Assembly (NCBI GenBank): GCA_905250885.1
Contig: CAJNOQ010000614.1
Location: 1 to 45,247 of the forward strand
Direction of reading: 5' to 3'
From: Didymodactylos carnosus
Taxonomy: Eukaryota > Rotifera > Eurotatoria > Philodinida > Philodinidae
Length of the DNA stretch: 45,247 nt
Part shown: in pieces, positions 1 through 14,100 of the stretch
How the letters are laid out: each line of letters begins with the position of its first letter
How positions within the stretch are numbered: position 1 is the first letter of the stretch
Notes under the pieces: generated by a model
Seen by the model: only the letters and a program-made list of their open reading frames with translations
What the model was told of the DNA's origin: nothing
Database searches by the model: none
Translations under genes and position numbers: made by a program

Positions 1-299
1 CTTTGTCAGACAGCTCGAAGTGTAAGGTACGATCGTAAGCCTACTACTGCTACTTTTTTACAATTAATGCAGAGGTGTGTGATAGAAATGGTGATAGGTA
101 GAAAGAACCAAAGCAGATTTACACGCTATAAACTAAATTCTCACATCATATAGTCGGTATGACTAAGCATCTCAATTTATACACGGCGGGGAAGATCCTG
201 TTAAAGATGGAAAAGTTCAAGACAACTCACTCTACATCGGGTACCTCCGCTAGTATAAAATAAAGGAGAAAATGAATCAAGACAAAATAAGTTCCTATT

Positions 300-359
300 G
301 GAGTTGGACTTGGGATCTGCGGAGTTGGAGTTGAACTTAGCCGGAGTTGCCCATCTCTG
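300..359. mobile_element. hAT-like transposon end (solo terminus)
   Basis: Read on the minus strand from 359, the sequence starts CAGAGATGGGCAACTCC and goes on with repeated CCAACTCC motifs. Short YAG-G-type ends followed by TGGGCAA are typical of nonautonomous hAT elements. I found no matching opposite end between 1 and 299, so the element is either truncated or extends past the left edge. The end lies 37 bp beyond the RPP30 stop codon and may fall in that gene's 3' UTR. Confidence 0.4.
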
Positions 360-396
360 TCCTATATATTCTGTTCCAAAACGACAAAAAAAGCTT

Positions 397-1326
397 TTAT
401 ACAATTGTATTTGATGTAGATGACAATAATAGTGTAGAAGATGTAAATGATTCAGTAGTCAGGGATAAAGTTGATGCTTGAACAGGCTCCATCCAAATCA
501 AACCGTTTGCCGTTTTTCGACGATTAAACGATCTTGTTAATACATCTATTGGATTTTCATTTATAATACATCTTGATTTCTCATCTGAAAGTCCAAATAA
601 TTGTCCAATTTCCATCATATCATGTGGTGAACGTAATTGTATTGGATTTGTAGCATTTGAACTAAATATTAACGATTTACCATGCAATATATTAGATAAA
701 TGTCTTCCAAATGCCATAAAATATCGTCTTTCAAATGGATCTTTTAACGCTCCACTATAACATAATTCATATGTTACACCTTTATCTGCTGTTGCTCGAA
801 TAACTCTACTGGGAAATGGTAATAAATTTGGATCTGTTGTATCTAAACTTAATATTTCGAATTGTATTGTTGGTGAATTAAGTAAATATAAAAGAATATC
901 ACGATTAATCGGTTGTAATGATAATAGATCAAACTGTTGAACATCATTTCGTTTTAAAAAATGTAGACTTTGATTATCGTACACAATAACATTTAGACGA
1001 GATAATATTTTGAATTCACGTTTTGTTTGTTTACAGCGTTGCAAAACTAAATCGGGCAATTGAATTTTGATAAGTTTAGGACAAATCCATCCACCAGTAC
1101 TCTCGGCACTACCACCACCACCGCCGCCACCAGCATCATCATCATCATTATTATCTAATTTACGTTTTTTATTTTTATTTTTTTTCGATGCTGTTGTTTT
1201 CAAATGTTCAGTTTGACAAAACACAATACGATCATAACCAAGATCAAAACAAGAAATAATCAATTTTGATATGGTTTCTAACGGTGTTTTTGAGTCGATT
1301 GGTAAACGAAGTTCACAGAATGGCAT
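397..1326 (-). CDS. RPP30: Ribonuclease P/MRP protein subunit p30
   Basis: This is a 309-residue, single-exon reading frame. RPP30 is a TIM-barrel protein subunit of nuclear RNase P and RNase MRP, acting in tRNA 5' processing and pre-rRNA cleavage in the nucleus and nucleolus. Family landmarks are visible: an N-terminal LGYDRIVF block (residues 29-36), KILSRLNVIVYD (106-117), a YELCYSGALKD block near 186-196 followed by RRY, the GKSLIFSSNA strand (216-225), IQLRSPHDMMEIGQLFGLS (229-247), and a final RRKTANGLIW block. The human protein is 268 residues; the extra length is a Lys-rich plus Asp/Gly-rich insert (about 45-78) and a Ser/Thr tail. The start is the first ATG and aligns with the family N-terminus. 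No intron is needed, unlike the neighbouring genes. Confidence 0.92.
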   Translation of the reverse strand: MPFCELRLPIDSKTPLETISKLIISCFDLGYDRIVFCQTEHLKTTASKKNKNKKRKLDNNDDDDAGGGGGGGSAESTGGWICPKLIKIQLPDLVLQRCKQTKREFKILSRLNVIVYDNQSLHFLKRNDVQQFDLLSLQPINRDILLYLLNSPTIQFEILSLDTTDPNLLPFPSRVIRATADKGVTYELCYSGALKDPFERRYFMAFGRHLSNILHGKSLIFSSNATNPIQLRSPHDMMEIGQLFGLSDEKSRCIINENPIDVLTRSFNRRKTANGLIWMEPVQASTLSLTTESFTSSTLLLSSTSNTIV

Positions 1327-2138
1327 CTGAAATAATTAGCGTGTATATACGTGGTAACGGCTAAAAAAATGCTATAATAAGATTAAGAATGAAAATGTGA
1401 AAATAGATAAATGAATAATTAAATATATCTGGTGCTCTTACTCATATACAATATGTATAATCATTGATTTACACTGTAAAATGAAAGTTAAAATGATGAA
1501 CACGATCGATCGTGCCAAAAAACTAAGCTCGTATAGTGAAATTCTAACTTTATACAGTAGTTTCACTTATGTACATGTTTCTGTACGCATTTTCATGAAT
1601 TTAAGACGGATAGGTCAAGACTTTAGTTGGTAATAGAATTCGACACAATGAAAAACAATTCGAGTTCGTCATAGGTTTAATCAATACTGGAGAGAGCTGA
1701 TGTCTAATAAAAAAAAATACAATTGCTTTAAAGATTCTTGTCTTGATGTTATCCATTTCTATATGGTCTGTTGTTAGATTAATATTGAATATTCTTGAGT
1801 AACTAATAAAGTAGAGAAAAAGAGATGTTTTATTAAATAGAATTAACAAAAGGAAAAAACAATAATATGTAGAGTCGTATGTTTATAGTGTGAATGTATT
1901 ACTATATATATCGTATTAACAAGTCGATGATTTTCTTTGGAAAAAGATAACCAATGAGAATAAAAACACAAAAGCAAACACAAAAAACAAGATGTAAAAA
2001 TAAAATTGTTAAAAAATTTTTTATAACCGCGTATAGACATTATATTTTTCTAGCATATTTTTACAAAAAAAAAGAAAAGAAAGAAAACGAAAAATTGTGG
2101 GCAAAAAAGAATCCAAGACAGTTTAAAGTTTTCCATTA
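1327..2138. other. Intergenic region: RPP30 5' flank and myosin VII 3' flank
   Basis: Both flanking genes lie on the minus strand, so this 0.8 kb holds the RPP30 promoter side and the myosin 3' UTR. It is AT-rich with homopolymer runs. A minus-strand AATAAA (1829-1834) lies about 305 nt after the myosin stop and is a possible poly(A) signal. The short frames here show no protein-like features and I read them as noise. Confidence 0.5.
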
Positions 2139-5100
2139 TTAGATTGGATTATTTGTCCGTGAAGAATTCCGATGCATTGTTTGTACCATCAAACTAATAT
2201 AAGATGTTAGTAGATCATCCATTTTATAACCCTAAAACACATAAGAAGAGTATATTAATCATACGCTGATCGAATACTTTTCAATGTCGAGTACTAACCA
2301 ATGGTGATTCACACAACAATCTCGTACCGCGCACAATATCACCAACAGTCTAAAAAAAAGAATAACACAAAATATATAGAGCAAAACCAAACAATTTTAT
2401 GTTGTATGTTATATGACTTACGAAACTAAAATAGGTATTTCCACTAGACCAATTTGATATGCTTGTAAATGAATAAGTCATTAAAAGATCTTTTGTTTTT
2501 GGATGAATTAAATTGACACCATTTTTATTTATAGCAATAAGTAATTGTTCAGGATACGTTGGATCAGATGTTTGCTATAAAGATCAAAGATCAGTTGTTT
2601 TTTAACATAGCAGTATAGAAAAAAGTAGAATTGATCATACTTTAACTTCGAAAAATGCTGAACCAAATGTTGACCATTGATAAACAATTTTTAAAAACTT
2701 TATTTTAGCGTCTTCCGACGGTATTCCACGAGAAGATTGATGAGCACTCATTATACGCTAAAATAAATACAAAAAATTATGAATAAATAACAAGTAACAT
2801 TCATCTGAAATTCATTTAACCCTTAACTGAAACCGTGTGTTCATATGGCCGAAATCGTTGCTCATCTATATTTCTTCAATGCTGTAACTGCATTTTTTTA
2901 TTACAGTAAAGAGCAACAAACCTTTTGCTGATGATTGCTGTTTATTTACTATAATCAAAATCTCTTAGACGGTTCGAACTGAGGAGTGACCCTCGCAGAT
3001 AGTGGTCAGGCTGTAACGTATATTTCTTGATATTTTCACGTTCATACTAGCGAACTTCTACAGATGTGCTCATGCTTATGTTGAATTCGATGGACTAGAT
3101 CGATTTTGACATATACTTTCACACTGGCAAATGCAAGACTCCTGCTGGGGATTAATATTTATTTACCATAATCGAAAAAGTTTTGAAATGGTTCGAGCTG
3201 GTGAACTGTATGTTATTCTATTAGAGTATAATACGACCCACTTTAGTGATGCTTTTCTATTAAAATTAAAAAATACTTGATTCGAACTGAGGAGCGACTC
3301 TCGACACAGTCATTGTGTTCTAATGTTCCACGGTCTCTGACACACACAACAGTATACTATTTCTTCATGTATGAACACATTATTATGTGAATGCTGACAT
3401 TCATTTCATATAAACCTTGACTTTCGGTCAAGAGAATAAGATAATTAAAAGAAGATTTAATACTATTATTACCTTTTTCCAATCAGCATAAGGCAATCGA
3501 TCAATAAGATCGGCAGGTAAAAAATCTTTCAGTCTGAAAGACGAATAGAAAATATTATGCTAGATATAGAAGAATAAACAAAGTATTCTCAATGATATTC
3601 TTACTGTATATTATCGAATTGAGCAAGACTATCTCCAAAACGAACACGATAAATACAAGCAGCCAATTGTATGGCTTCTTCTATCGAACATTTATGATAT
3701 CCACGAATCAATTTAGGTAATTCCTATGAGCAAAAATGAGTAATATAATCAATATTTTCAAAATTTTTACTCAATCATACCTGATGATAATGGAATATAA
3801 CGTCAGCCATTCTGTCTTGCCCAGGTACCGTATTTGTCCATAGTTTTCTCATAAAAAATATTTGATAAGTATATTTTGGAGGATCTAAATATTAGACATT
3901 AATGCTAGAATTATTTTTGTTTCTTGGATAAGATAGATGTTTACCTTCACGTTGTTTCGTTTTTTTAATCCATTCCTAAACAGAATTTTTTAAAAAAAAA
4001 TAGTACTATGCACAAATAAGTAATTTACTTACTGTTAAATGTCGGACAAAATCAAAAAAGAAATCTCCATCCGGTACACTAATGACTTTATCTAATATTT
4101 TTACAAATAAACTAAATCCTTCACTGCCTTGAAGTTTTAAACGATCAGCAATATTTCGACAAAAATCTTTTGCACGTGTACTAGAATCAACTTCAAATGC
4201 TTCAGATGTATCATCAGGAAAATAGACTTTATGATAGATTTGTGTTGTCATATGTTGAATAGCTTCTACTTCGACTTGATGTGGTGGATGTTTACGTTGT
4301 CCATTTCTATAAATAAAGAATATACATCACTTACATGTAAAGAAAAATCATTCGATTTACTTTAATGTACGTTGTAATCTTGTAAAACAATCAGCAGCCA
4401 ATTGATGTTTTCTCGAACGTAAAAATAAATTTACTTCTTTCAATAATAATGCACTTGGTGCAAAACAACCCGTTCCTAACCACATTAATTCCCAGCCATG
4501 TGATTCACTTGTTTGATTTCCATTATCAGTTAACTGTTTTATTATCTGACAATAAATTTCATCTTTCAAAATTTCCTAAACAGAAAATATTAACGATATT
4601 TCATTTTATTTTATCTATTTCAATAGAAATAACATACATGTTTTAAAGCTGGATCAAATATGGCATCTGTTAATTCATTGGTTGCTCGTCTTCTTATAAG
4701 TCCTGTTTGATGATCACCCATATATTTTAATATATTCATAAAACAAGTACACGCTTCTTCACTTAAATCTTGTTTTTCTTGTAATTTTTTTAGTAGTGGT
4801 TGTTTTAATGGTTCCTTTTGAAAGGCCCATATTTTATCACCATTATTACCACCACGACGAGCAAATGTATTTGACCATGTTCGTTTTGGTGGTAATCGAA
4901 AATTTAATTCAGCATATTTTTCTAGAGTATAACCATGCTCAACATGAAAATCTGTTCCATAATTTCCACCAGCCAATGAATTTTCATTTTGTTGATTATT
5001 CACATCTGTCCATTGTAAAGTAAATGTTTGTAAAATATCTTGTGGTGGTTTTGACATTGTTGGTAGGATATAGACACAGTCGCTAGGAAATTCACCGGTT

Positions 5101-8100
5101 AAACCTGTACGTTCGTTATAACCAGACAACCAATGTGGAGTTTTAATAGTAGCACTTGCTGTTCCAGGAGGATGATTAGTATTTGAATTACTGTTGATTA
5201 TTGTAGTATTAAGATCATCTTGTAAAGTTATCAGATCACCGCGATGAATAGACAAACCTTGACCACGTTCTAAAAAAATTAAGTAATCTTAATTAAAAGA
5301 CATTATAACTCAATATTTATGATGAATTTATGAACAATTAATTATAAATTATTACCTGATGGTTCATAATCTTGTACAGCAACAACAAATTTTGATTTTC
5401 TTTTTAAACCTTCTAGAAAATTGATAACTAAATCTTTGATATCATCCGCATTATTCGATGTAAACGTATATTCATCATTTTTAATTGTTATTATTGTAAA
5501 AGAATTGCTTTGTTGTCTACCTGTTTTACTACTTAATACTTGTGTTATCTCTGGAAATGATAATTCTAATAAAACTTGTTCTTGATCATCAATAACATAA
5601 ACACCTGTCCAATTAACAGCAATAATTACTTCATTTTTTGGTAATGTTGGACCAGAAAATTTGTATGCTTCATAAAATCTTGAAAATAATAATGGCCATT
5701 TAAATCTTGCATAATTCACAACATCTTCCTTTACACGTATAGTTTGTATTCGTTCTTTTGTATAATAATTTCGTTTATGTGCATTTACAATTAATTGTAA
5801 CCATCTCTCTGTTGCTTTATTTTGACATAATTGATTGTCTGGTATATAATGTGGTAATAAATCTTTTAATCTATCGATATGCATTTCTGTTCCATATTCA
5901 ATATAATACTGTTGTGCAGCAATTATCGATAGATCATCATCTTTTTCACAACGATATTCACCAAATTTAATACCACGTACAACTTGTTGATATATTAAAT
6001 TTGTTGCTACATTATCATCACCTGGATTATGCCATGGAGCAAATATTTCTTTACGAAAAAATAAACGCCATGGTGCAATTTTTTCCAATGTACCTTGTTC
6101 TTTTGCATATTGTTCACATTGTGATATTGCATCCATTACATGATCACCACCACTACCCAAAGATGATACTTTATCAAATAGAGCTATATATAAGGAAAAA
6201 CCAAATTTATCTTGTAAATTAATTTTTTCCGCTAATAAATCACATAATTCTTTCGCTGTTGTAGCTGAATCGGCTTTTAGTGCTTTAGAACTTCCATCCA
6301 TAAACGTTATTTGTAATAATAGTGGCTCTTTATGTTTAGTAGCCTATAAATATACAACAAAAAAAATTAAATTAATAAGAATTATGTTGAAAAAAAAAAG
6401 AATTTAATTTAATTACCTGTAGTTCTAGCCAAGATGGTGGTTGTGTTCTTAGACCATTCATCATTGTACGTGACAGACGTTCATAACAATAACGTGGAAA
6501 ACCATTTGGACCATTTAGAATAAAATTTTGAAGATATTTAATTAATTTAGATGATGGTGCAAAACATCCAACACATAATGATAATAATATCCATCCTCGA
6601 GCGACACTTTGTGATGTTGGATTATTTGTTAATTGTTTACATATTTGACAATAGATTTCATCTCGAACTTCTTGTACATGTATCCCAATACCAATAATAA
6701 AATGTAATTTTTCCAAATTTGATGTTGGTCGATCTTCAAGAAACGGATTCATTCCATTCATTTTCATTTGTTGTGTACTTAATAGATCTAAATCTTTTAG
6801 ACGTGTAATAGCAACATCGTTCGATAATTTTGATTTACGTTTCAATGTCATATTAACTAATTTTTGTTTAACACTACGAGATGATTTATTATTATTGATA
6901 TTTGACAATGAAGTTAAATTATTACTACTATTGCCATTATTTCCATTTGTTGAAGATGATGAAACATTATTCGGTTGATTATCAATTGATTCACTTAACT
7001 TTTGTGCTTCTTCTAAATCTTTCTTATTGAATTTACGTCCTAATGTTGAATGAATTTTAGTCATGACAGATTGTTTTTGATGAGTGGTTGATGGCGTACG
7101 AATATCAGGAAGATCACACATGAAACGAAGAATTGTTATCCATATAGCTAGAGCAGCTAATTGATCACGCTCTGATTTCAATGCAAGTAATGGTTGTTTA
7201 AGTGCTTTTTTCGTAAATGATGGTGTCGCATTGCCTTGAAAATATGTTGAGGCAAATTTTGCAAACGTATACTCTTTTAAATCTTCATCTTGATCAGGTA
7301 ATGGTAATGCTTTATGAATTAATTCAACATTTCCAACTGATGGTAAATTACCCAAAGTTGACTGCATACCGCCAGCATTTGAACGTAATTGATGTGAATT
7401 CATACCACCAGTTGTTGTACGCTCATCGCCACCCGGAAACATTGTATTAAATAATTCATTATCATCAGTATAACTTCTACGTTCCATTAGAATACGTTTT
7501 TCTTTTGCACGTTGTTGTTCCATACGCTCTTGTTCATGGATTTCTTGTTCTAATTGATTTAAACGTTCCTAAAATAGAACACAAATTTTCTTACATATTC
7601 AGTTTTTCTGTTTACTAATTAAATAGTAATAGTTGAGAAAACATTAGTATGAGGTACATAATCTTTTGGTATATATTGTAATGATAAAAAAATACATACA
7701 TGATACTTTTTCTCTGCTTCTTCTTTCGCTCTTTTTGCACCAAGTAATGGTATTAATTTTTTTTCTTCTTCAAAACGTTCTTGTTCCGCTTCTTTATATT
7801 TTTTTTGTTCAATTTTTAATCTTCTCATTCTTTTTTGTGCAACATGTCGTCTAACTTCAGCTTGTAATATAATGATAGCATTCAATTTTCTACTATAATT
7901 TTGTCGTGCAACATAACCACGACAATAACGTTGCAAGTTTAATATACGATTTTTCAATGCCGTATATCGATGTGTTAATAAACGTGTATGATGTAATGCT
8001 TGTAGACGCATAAAACCGTTTCTTATAATAGCATAACGTTTTGTTTGTTGATATGTTTTCCATTGTGATTGTATAATAAATGCACTTTGACGCATAGCCA

Positions 8101-11100
8101 AAAATTTTCGTCGAACTATCCATTGTCTTATAGATTTTTGTAATATGAGAATTTTACGTGACATAACTTGTTCACGAGCTTGTTCAAGATAAACATCGTG
8201 TGCATCCTGTAAAAAAAATAAAACGAAAAAAAATAGATATTCTAATGAATAAATATTATTTTAGATTTACCTTTAGAAAAACTTTAGTTTTTCCAATTTG
8301 ATAATCTAAATCGGACAATACTGTTTTACATATTTTATCCGATGCTTGTTTACAATCGCCTTCACGATGTGATGGACCAATGCCAGGTGCTAACAATCGA
8401 TAACGATCAACAAAATCGTGAAATAAATGACGTATAGGATAGCCTTTTCTCCGAATACTTATTGTTTCCATCATTCCAGAATATCGTAATTGACGATAAA
8501 CGAGTGAACGATCAAAATTCTTGAGAAAAAATAAAGATAAAATAAACAAAAAATTTAAAATAAGACAACTTCATAATACCTACATTTGGTGCTTTATATT
8601 CATTTGGTTTGATACAACGAACAAAAAATGGTTGACACGCTGCCAATATCGTCATCAATGAATCAAGTGATTTTTTAAATTGTGTACCCAAAGATGGAGC
8701 TCGTTTTCGTGTTTCTGTTCCAATTTGATATTCATTTAGAAATAAATTTCGTAAAAATTTACTTTTTGTTTCTTGTAATAATTTCATTAGATCTTGACTA
8801 AATGTATCACGATTTTTTTCCAAAAAGTCTAAAAAAAAATGATATTAAATAGATCTAGATTATCTATGATTCTAAAGTTCAAATAGAGAAAACTTACTTT
8901 CACAATCATAATAAACATGTCCAGCAAAATGTTTAATTCCAAAATTAATACCATTCTCATTTTTTCTACTCACAAAATTTTCATTTTTAGCATGATTCGC
9001 ATGTAATTTATCACATAAAGATTTATCGGTACCCTAAAATGAAAATGATATTTATCCTCTACATAACTTCATTTTTTGTTGTCATTTTTGAAAAAATTTA
9101 TTAACATTTATTCTCTACACGATGATATATTTATTAAGTATCTATTAACTTACTTTCGGAAATTTACTTTCTTCATCTATCAATGCTATTATATTCATAG
9201 ATTTTGTTGCAATTAAATCTAATATTCGTTGATTATCTTCGAATGCAATATGTTTCCAATTAATATGTTCATTATCATATTCTTCCTAAGAAATAAACAA
9301 GAAAAATTTAATAATGATGAACTAACAACTAATAAATTATTTTATTTTCATACTTGTTCTAATTTAAATATATGATGAACAAAAAATTGTTGTAGCTAAA
9401 AATAATAAGAAAACTTTTAAATAATTATATAAAAATTATTTTAAATACACTTACATTTTCATTTGCATAATTGATACATAATTGTTCAAAACTATTTCGT
9501 TGAAAGTTTTCAAAACCAAATATATCTAATACACCGATGGATTTTCTATACGTTGAAGCTTCTTTTGGTTTATATATTGCACTATTTATTTTATCAACGA
9601 TCCATATAAACATTTTTCCATAAATTCCTTTTACAAATGCATCACTAAGAAAAGAAAAAGAAAAGAAATTCAAATAGATAGAAATAGCATAAATCATTTA
9701 CACTCAATACATACCGTACATCACACGCTTGTACTTGATTTAATGGTGTAACTACGGCTTCGCCATGTGCAAAAATTGTTCTTTTCAAAAGACCATCACG
9801 TAAACCATTCTCGTCCAACTTTAATAGTTAAACAAAGAATCATTGTAAAAATTTAAAATTCAAATACAATTCGAATATATTATACTTTGAGCAATTTTGA
9901 CACAGTTCTTAAAACATTATTGTTTGCTATTGCTGTTGTATCAAGATTTTGTGTGGTTGTAGCTAAAATATATAATTCACAATATAATTCAATAAATCAA
10001 AATTAATTACATTTTGTAAGTATTCTACCTTGAAATTTTAGATTTCCCAAATGTAATACAGCTGATAAAAGCCTCAAAATATCATTGAGTTCTTCATCAT
10101 TAAACATTAACACTTTACATGCACTTTTAATTGTTGACCATTCTTTTCCATCATCTCTACTATCACAGTAAATGGTACCCTAACAACAATTTATACCATT
10201 GTAAATGTGAAATAAAAAAGAAAGTAATAAAAACTAAATAACATACTTCGATCTAAACTCAGACAAGAATAAAACAATATTAGAATTTATTTTATTTAAT
10301 GAATATATACGATACAAACCTGATTTAAATATACATAATCACTGGCTGATGATAAATCAAGAGCTTGTTTTTCATCGTTTGTCATACCGGCTAACATACA
10401 ATAGAATACATGATAATTGCGTTCATCACGAGCCTAAAACAAAGAATGAAGAAAAAAATAGCTAAAGTGGAAAATATTCCAATATACAATGGTATTTTCA
10501 ATTGTATAGCTTTCATGAATGTTTCATGCAAAGCTAATTATTGAACCAAAAGCATTACAAAATACACACACGCACACACACAATTTCAAACAAACATAAA
10601 AATATTTGTTTTTCTTTTTGTTTGTTTCTGCGTTGTCTGTTTTTCATGCATGAACAACAAATGATGTAGAAAAATGAGATAAAAACAATGAACAAATTGT
10701 TCACGTTTTCATGCATTTGTAAAAAAACAACGAATAATCATGCACTATTTTATTTATTTTCATTTAGAACGTATATTCATCATCTGTATCTTACCAAGTT
10801 ATTAATACAAAAATGAATTTATTTTCACTAGAACGAAGGTTACAAGAAGAACAGAATTGTGAAATAATAAACTGATAAAATCTTCCTATACACACTATAA
10901 AATAATAGACTATTAAAAACAATACATACTTGTGATACAATGCGTGATTTTTCTAATAAATATTGTTCAATTTTAGCACCTTCAATAACCCCACGTTTAT
11001 CAAAATGAATATCAATATATTTTCCAAATCGACTACTATTATCGTTTCTCACTGTTTTTGCATTGCCAAAAGCTATTAACATAAGATAAAAAATAAAAAA

Positions 11101-14100
11101 TCATCATGATTTATGTTAATAATTGAGAGAGAGAGAGAGAAAAAAACAAAAATATGAGTTTACCTTCTAAAATTGGATTTGCATCTAATATTTGTTGTTC
11201 AATCCAAGAATGTTGACCAGATGTAGCAGCCAAAAATTGTAAAATCAATTTTGTTGATTCAGTCTTGCCACTTCCAGATTCGCCGCTAAAAAAAAAAATG
11301 TTAAACATTTTTTATCAGTATAAAATTAAAGATTAGCAATCAACTCGATCAAAGTCATCCTATAGACTTTAAATATAGTGTGTAGGCTAAAAGAGATAGA
11401 AAAAGAATAAAAAAACTTTACCTTATAATAATACACTGATCATGTTGATAACGTTGCATATTCATGTACCCATTGTCTCCAATGGCAAAGATATGTGGTG
11501 GTAATTCACCAATTTTTCGATTACAATAACGATTTACATAATCAATATTATAAATATCGAGTAGTTTATATGGATTAACGGCAACTAATATAGAACCAGT
11601 ATACGTCTACAATATAAAACAGATTCCATACGTATATTTTCGTATTTATTCGTTTAGTAAATATTTTATTTACATAGATGTTATTATCTTTATAACGCAT
11701 GTGTAAATTATGTAATATAGCTGATTCTTTTAAATCACCCAATAAAATCATATCATCAACACCTTCAATTGAACTAATGTGCATTGATCGAAATTTAGTT
11801 TGAATGGGAAATTGAAGTTCCTAAATAAAAATAATAATTTTGAAACAAAAAATAAATGAATACAATATTTTTATTTTTTCACCTGTCCATTATCATCGAC
11901 TAATATTATTTGTCCGGCTTGAGTAGCAACCACTTTAGCACCAATTTCAACACTAAATTCGCCTCCATTTCGAACATCAACCCAAACATGGTCACCCTTA
12001 ATAGACAAAATAAAACAGTGTGATTTTATTTGTGTGTAAAAACAACTTGAAAAAAAAAACAACCCAGATATAATTTAAGAAAGCATCCATATGAAATGAA
12101 AACTGAGCAAGCAAAATAATCGCTGAAAAGTATATTCATCGTCTATATCTTAAGAATCAGTTGATCGTTTTTTTTCCTAATTTATTAAACTATTAAAATA
12201 CTAGAAAACTAGCAGTTGAAGAGAAATCAAGCTTGTTCTTAAATTATTTTTGTGATTAGTTCGAACACTTGTCAGTTTTTTTTTTTTGTTTGTTTTTTTC
12301 TTATTTGATTATTAACTCTTACGTTAAAAGAATTTGATAAAGCTTTTCTTTTATTAGAAGACGAATTATGTGAGATGAATAAAAGTGAGCGTATAAAACA
12401 TGTACACGATTAAAAAAATACAACAAAGAAGCACAAAATGACTTGTTTCTTTAGACACGTAAATTAAGCATCAATGAATGTCATACGACGAGACAAAAGA
12501 AGTTCCGCTAAGCCTTTACAGATTTTCTTATGAACAAACAGAAAGGAGAAACAAAACGGTGGAGAAAATGGATTAATTTTTTTCTTCAATTTTGACATGT
12601 TGTAATTTTCAATGATTCAAATTACCACTTAGTCAATTTTACACATCGATTCAGGTACTTCAGCGTGATACTATGCTGATAATGTTCTCATTAGTCCTCA
12701 GATCGGACTAATTTGATCAAATTCACATCCTTGCCAATTTTTATTGTTTTTTTATCACAAAGAAAAGAAGTTCCATATTTAACCTATATGAAACTTTAGG
12801 AATTGGTTGCACATCTTTTAAAAATAAGATTAAAAAAGCAATGCGTATTGAGAGAAACTGAAAAATCAATTGTTGTCTAATATTAATGGAACAATTGTGG
12901 AAGAATATAACACAAAATTACAACATAAAATTATAAATTATTTTCTAATCTATCCTACTAGAATGATTTTTTTATCTAGTATAATATTCCTTTAAAATAC
13001 AGATAAAATGATTGATTAATATTCAAAGAGAATCTAATGTTCTTTATTGTCTCAAAAGAAATTGAATTGGTCAATGTTCACTTCGGTTGAGTTTAAAAAG
13101 CTTAGCAACGGAACATGTATTTTTTTAATAAAACAAACACACATATTTATACCATCTGACACAGTCTATTTTCATTTCAGAAGAAAATAAAACATTCATT
13201 TACGATTTGTTGCGTGCTTAACTGTACATTTCTTCTTTTTTTTTTTTTATTCTTTTGAACAAACGTCAATTAAAAATTAGGCTTCTTTTCCTAGTTGTCA
13301 TGAAGACAAAATATCAGGCACAACAGTATCCTAGTTTGTATATTTGAAAATATAACTACACATACCAGAGACATACACGTACAGGGGGAAAACTTCTTTT
13401 TTTCATAAGGTATTTACATCATCCGAGCTGCTTTCCCTCCCCCCTCTCCCCTAATGGTCAATCATTTAATAGCAACTCTTACTTTGTGCACAAATAATAT
13501 CTTTTTTTTGTGTTAAACTTCTAGACATAAACAATAGCTTTACAGAAAGAATTATCTAACTAAATATTCTAGATAAACTCTAACATATATTTTTTGTCAT
13601 ATGTTATTTGGAAGCACTAAATTGCTTACCTGAAGAAAATAACTTGCTACTAACACTGTTCTATTCATAAGTGTTTCTTTTAACGATAATGAGATCAACT
13701 TTTTATTTTAGTTTCAAAACACATAATTTTATTTTTGTCTTCTGTTTTAAATAGAAAATAATTTCGTCGTCTTCATTCTAATTTTCAATTAGACATGATA
13801 ATCTTTATTCATTTGTTTGAATTAATAAAATTAAATATGATCATCATCAAGAATATCAAATTGAAAACACTACACAATGATACTGTCCAATGTCCAGTGA
13901 TGGGCGGAGTAAAAAAAAGACTGAATATACATTAAATATCATATCGCAACTTTATTTGGTGACAAAATGTAAGGTCGTGTATGCATATAAACGGGTGTGT
14001 ATACATATGCATGTATATATCGACGTTCAAGTACAATTACGTTGTTCATATTGATTTAGACAACATACCTTTTTTCTTTCTACATTTTTATTCTCCAATC

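Noticed and set aside
201-404. 67-codon minus-strand frame
   Set aside because: It runs through the repeated CCAACTCC motifs of a hAT-like terminus and has no protein features.
2960-3300. Words resembling a tRNA T-loop (GGTTCGAAC) in a myosin intron
   Set aside because: No acceptor stem, D arm or anticodon arm can be folded around them; they are parts of a small degenerate repeat.
4449-8123. Opposite-strand open frames across the myosin exons
   Set aside because: They are shadows of the myosin coding sequence with no independent motifs.
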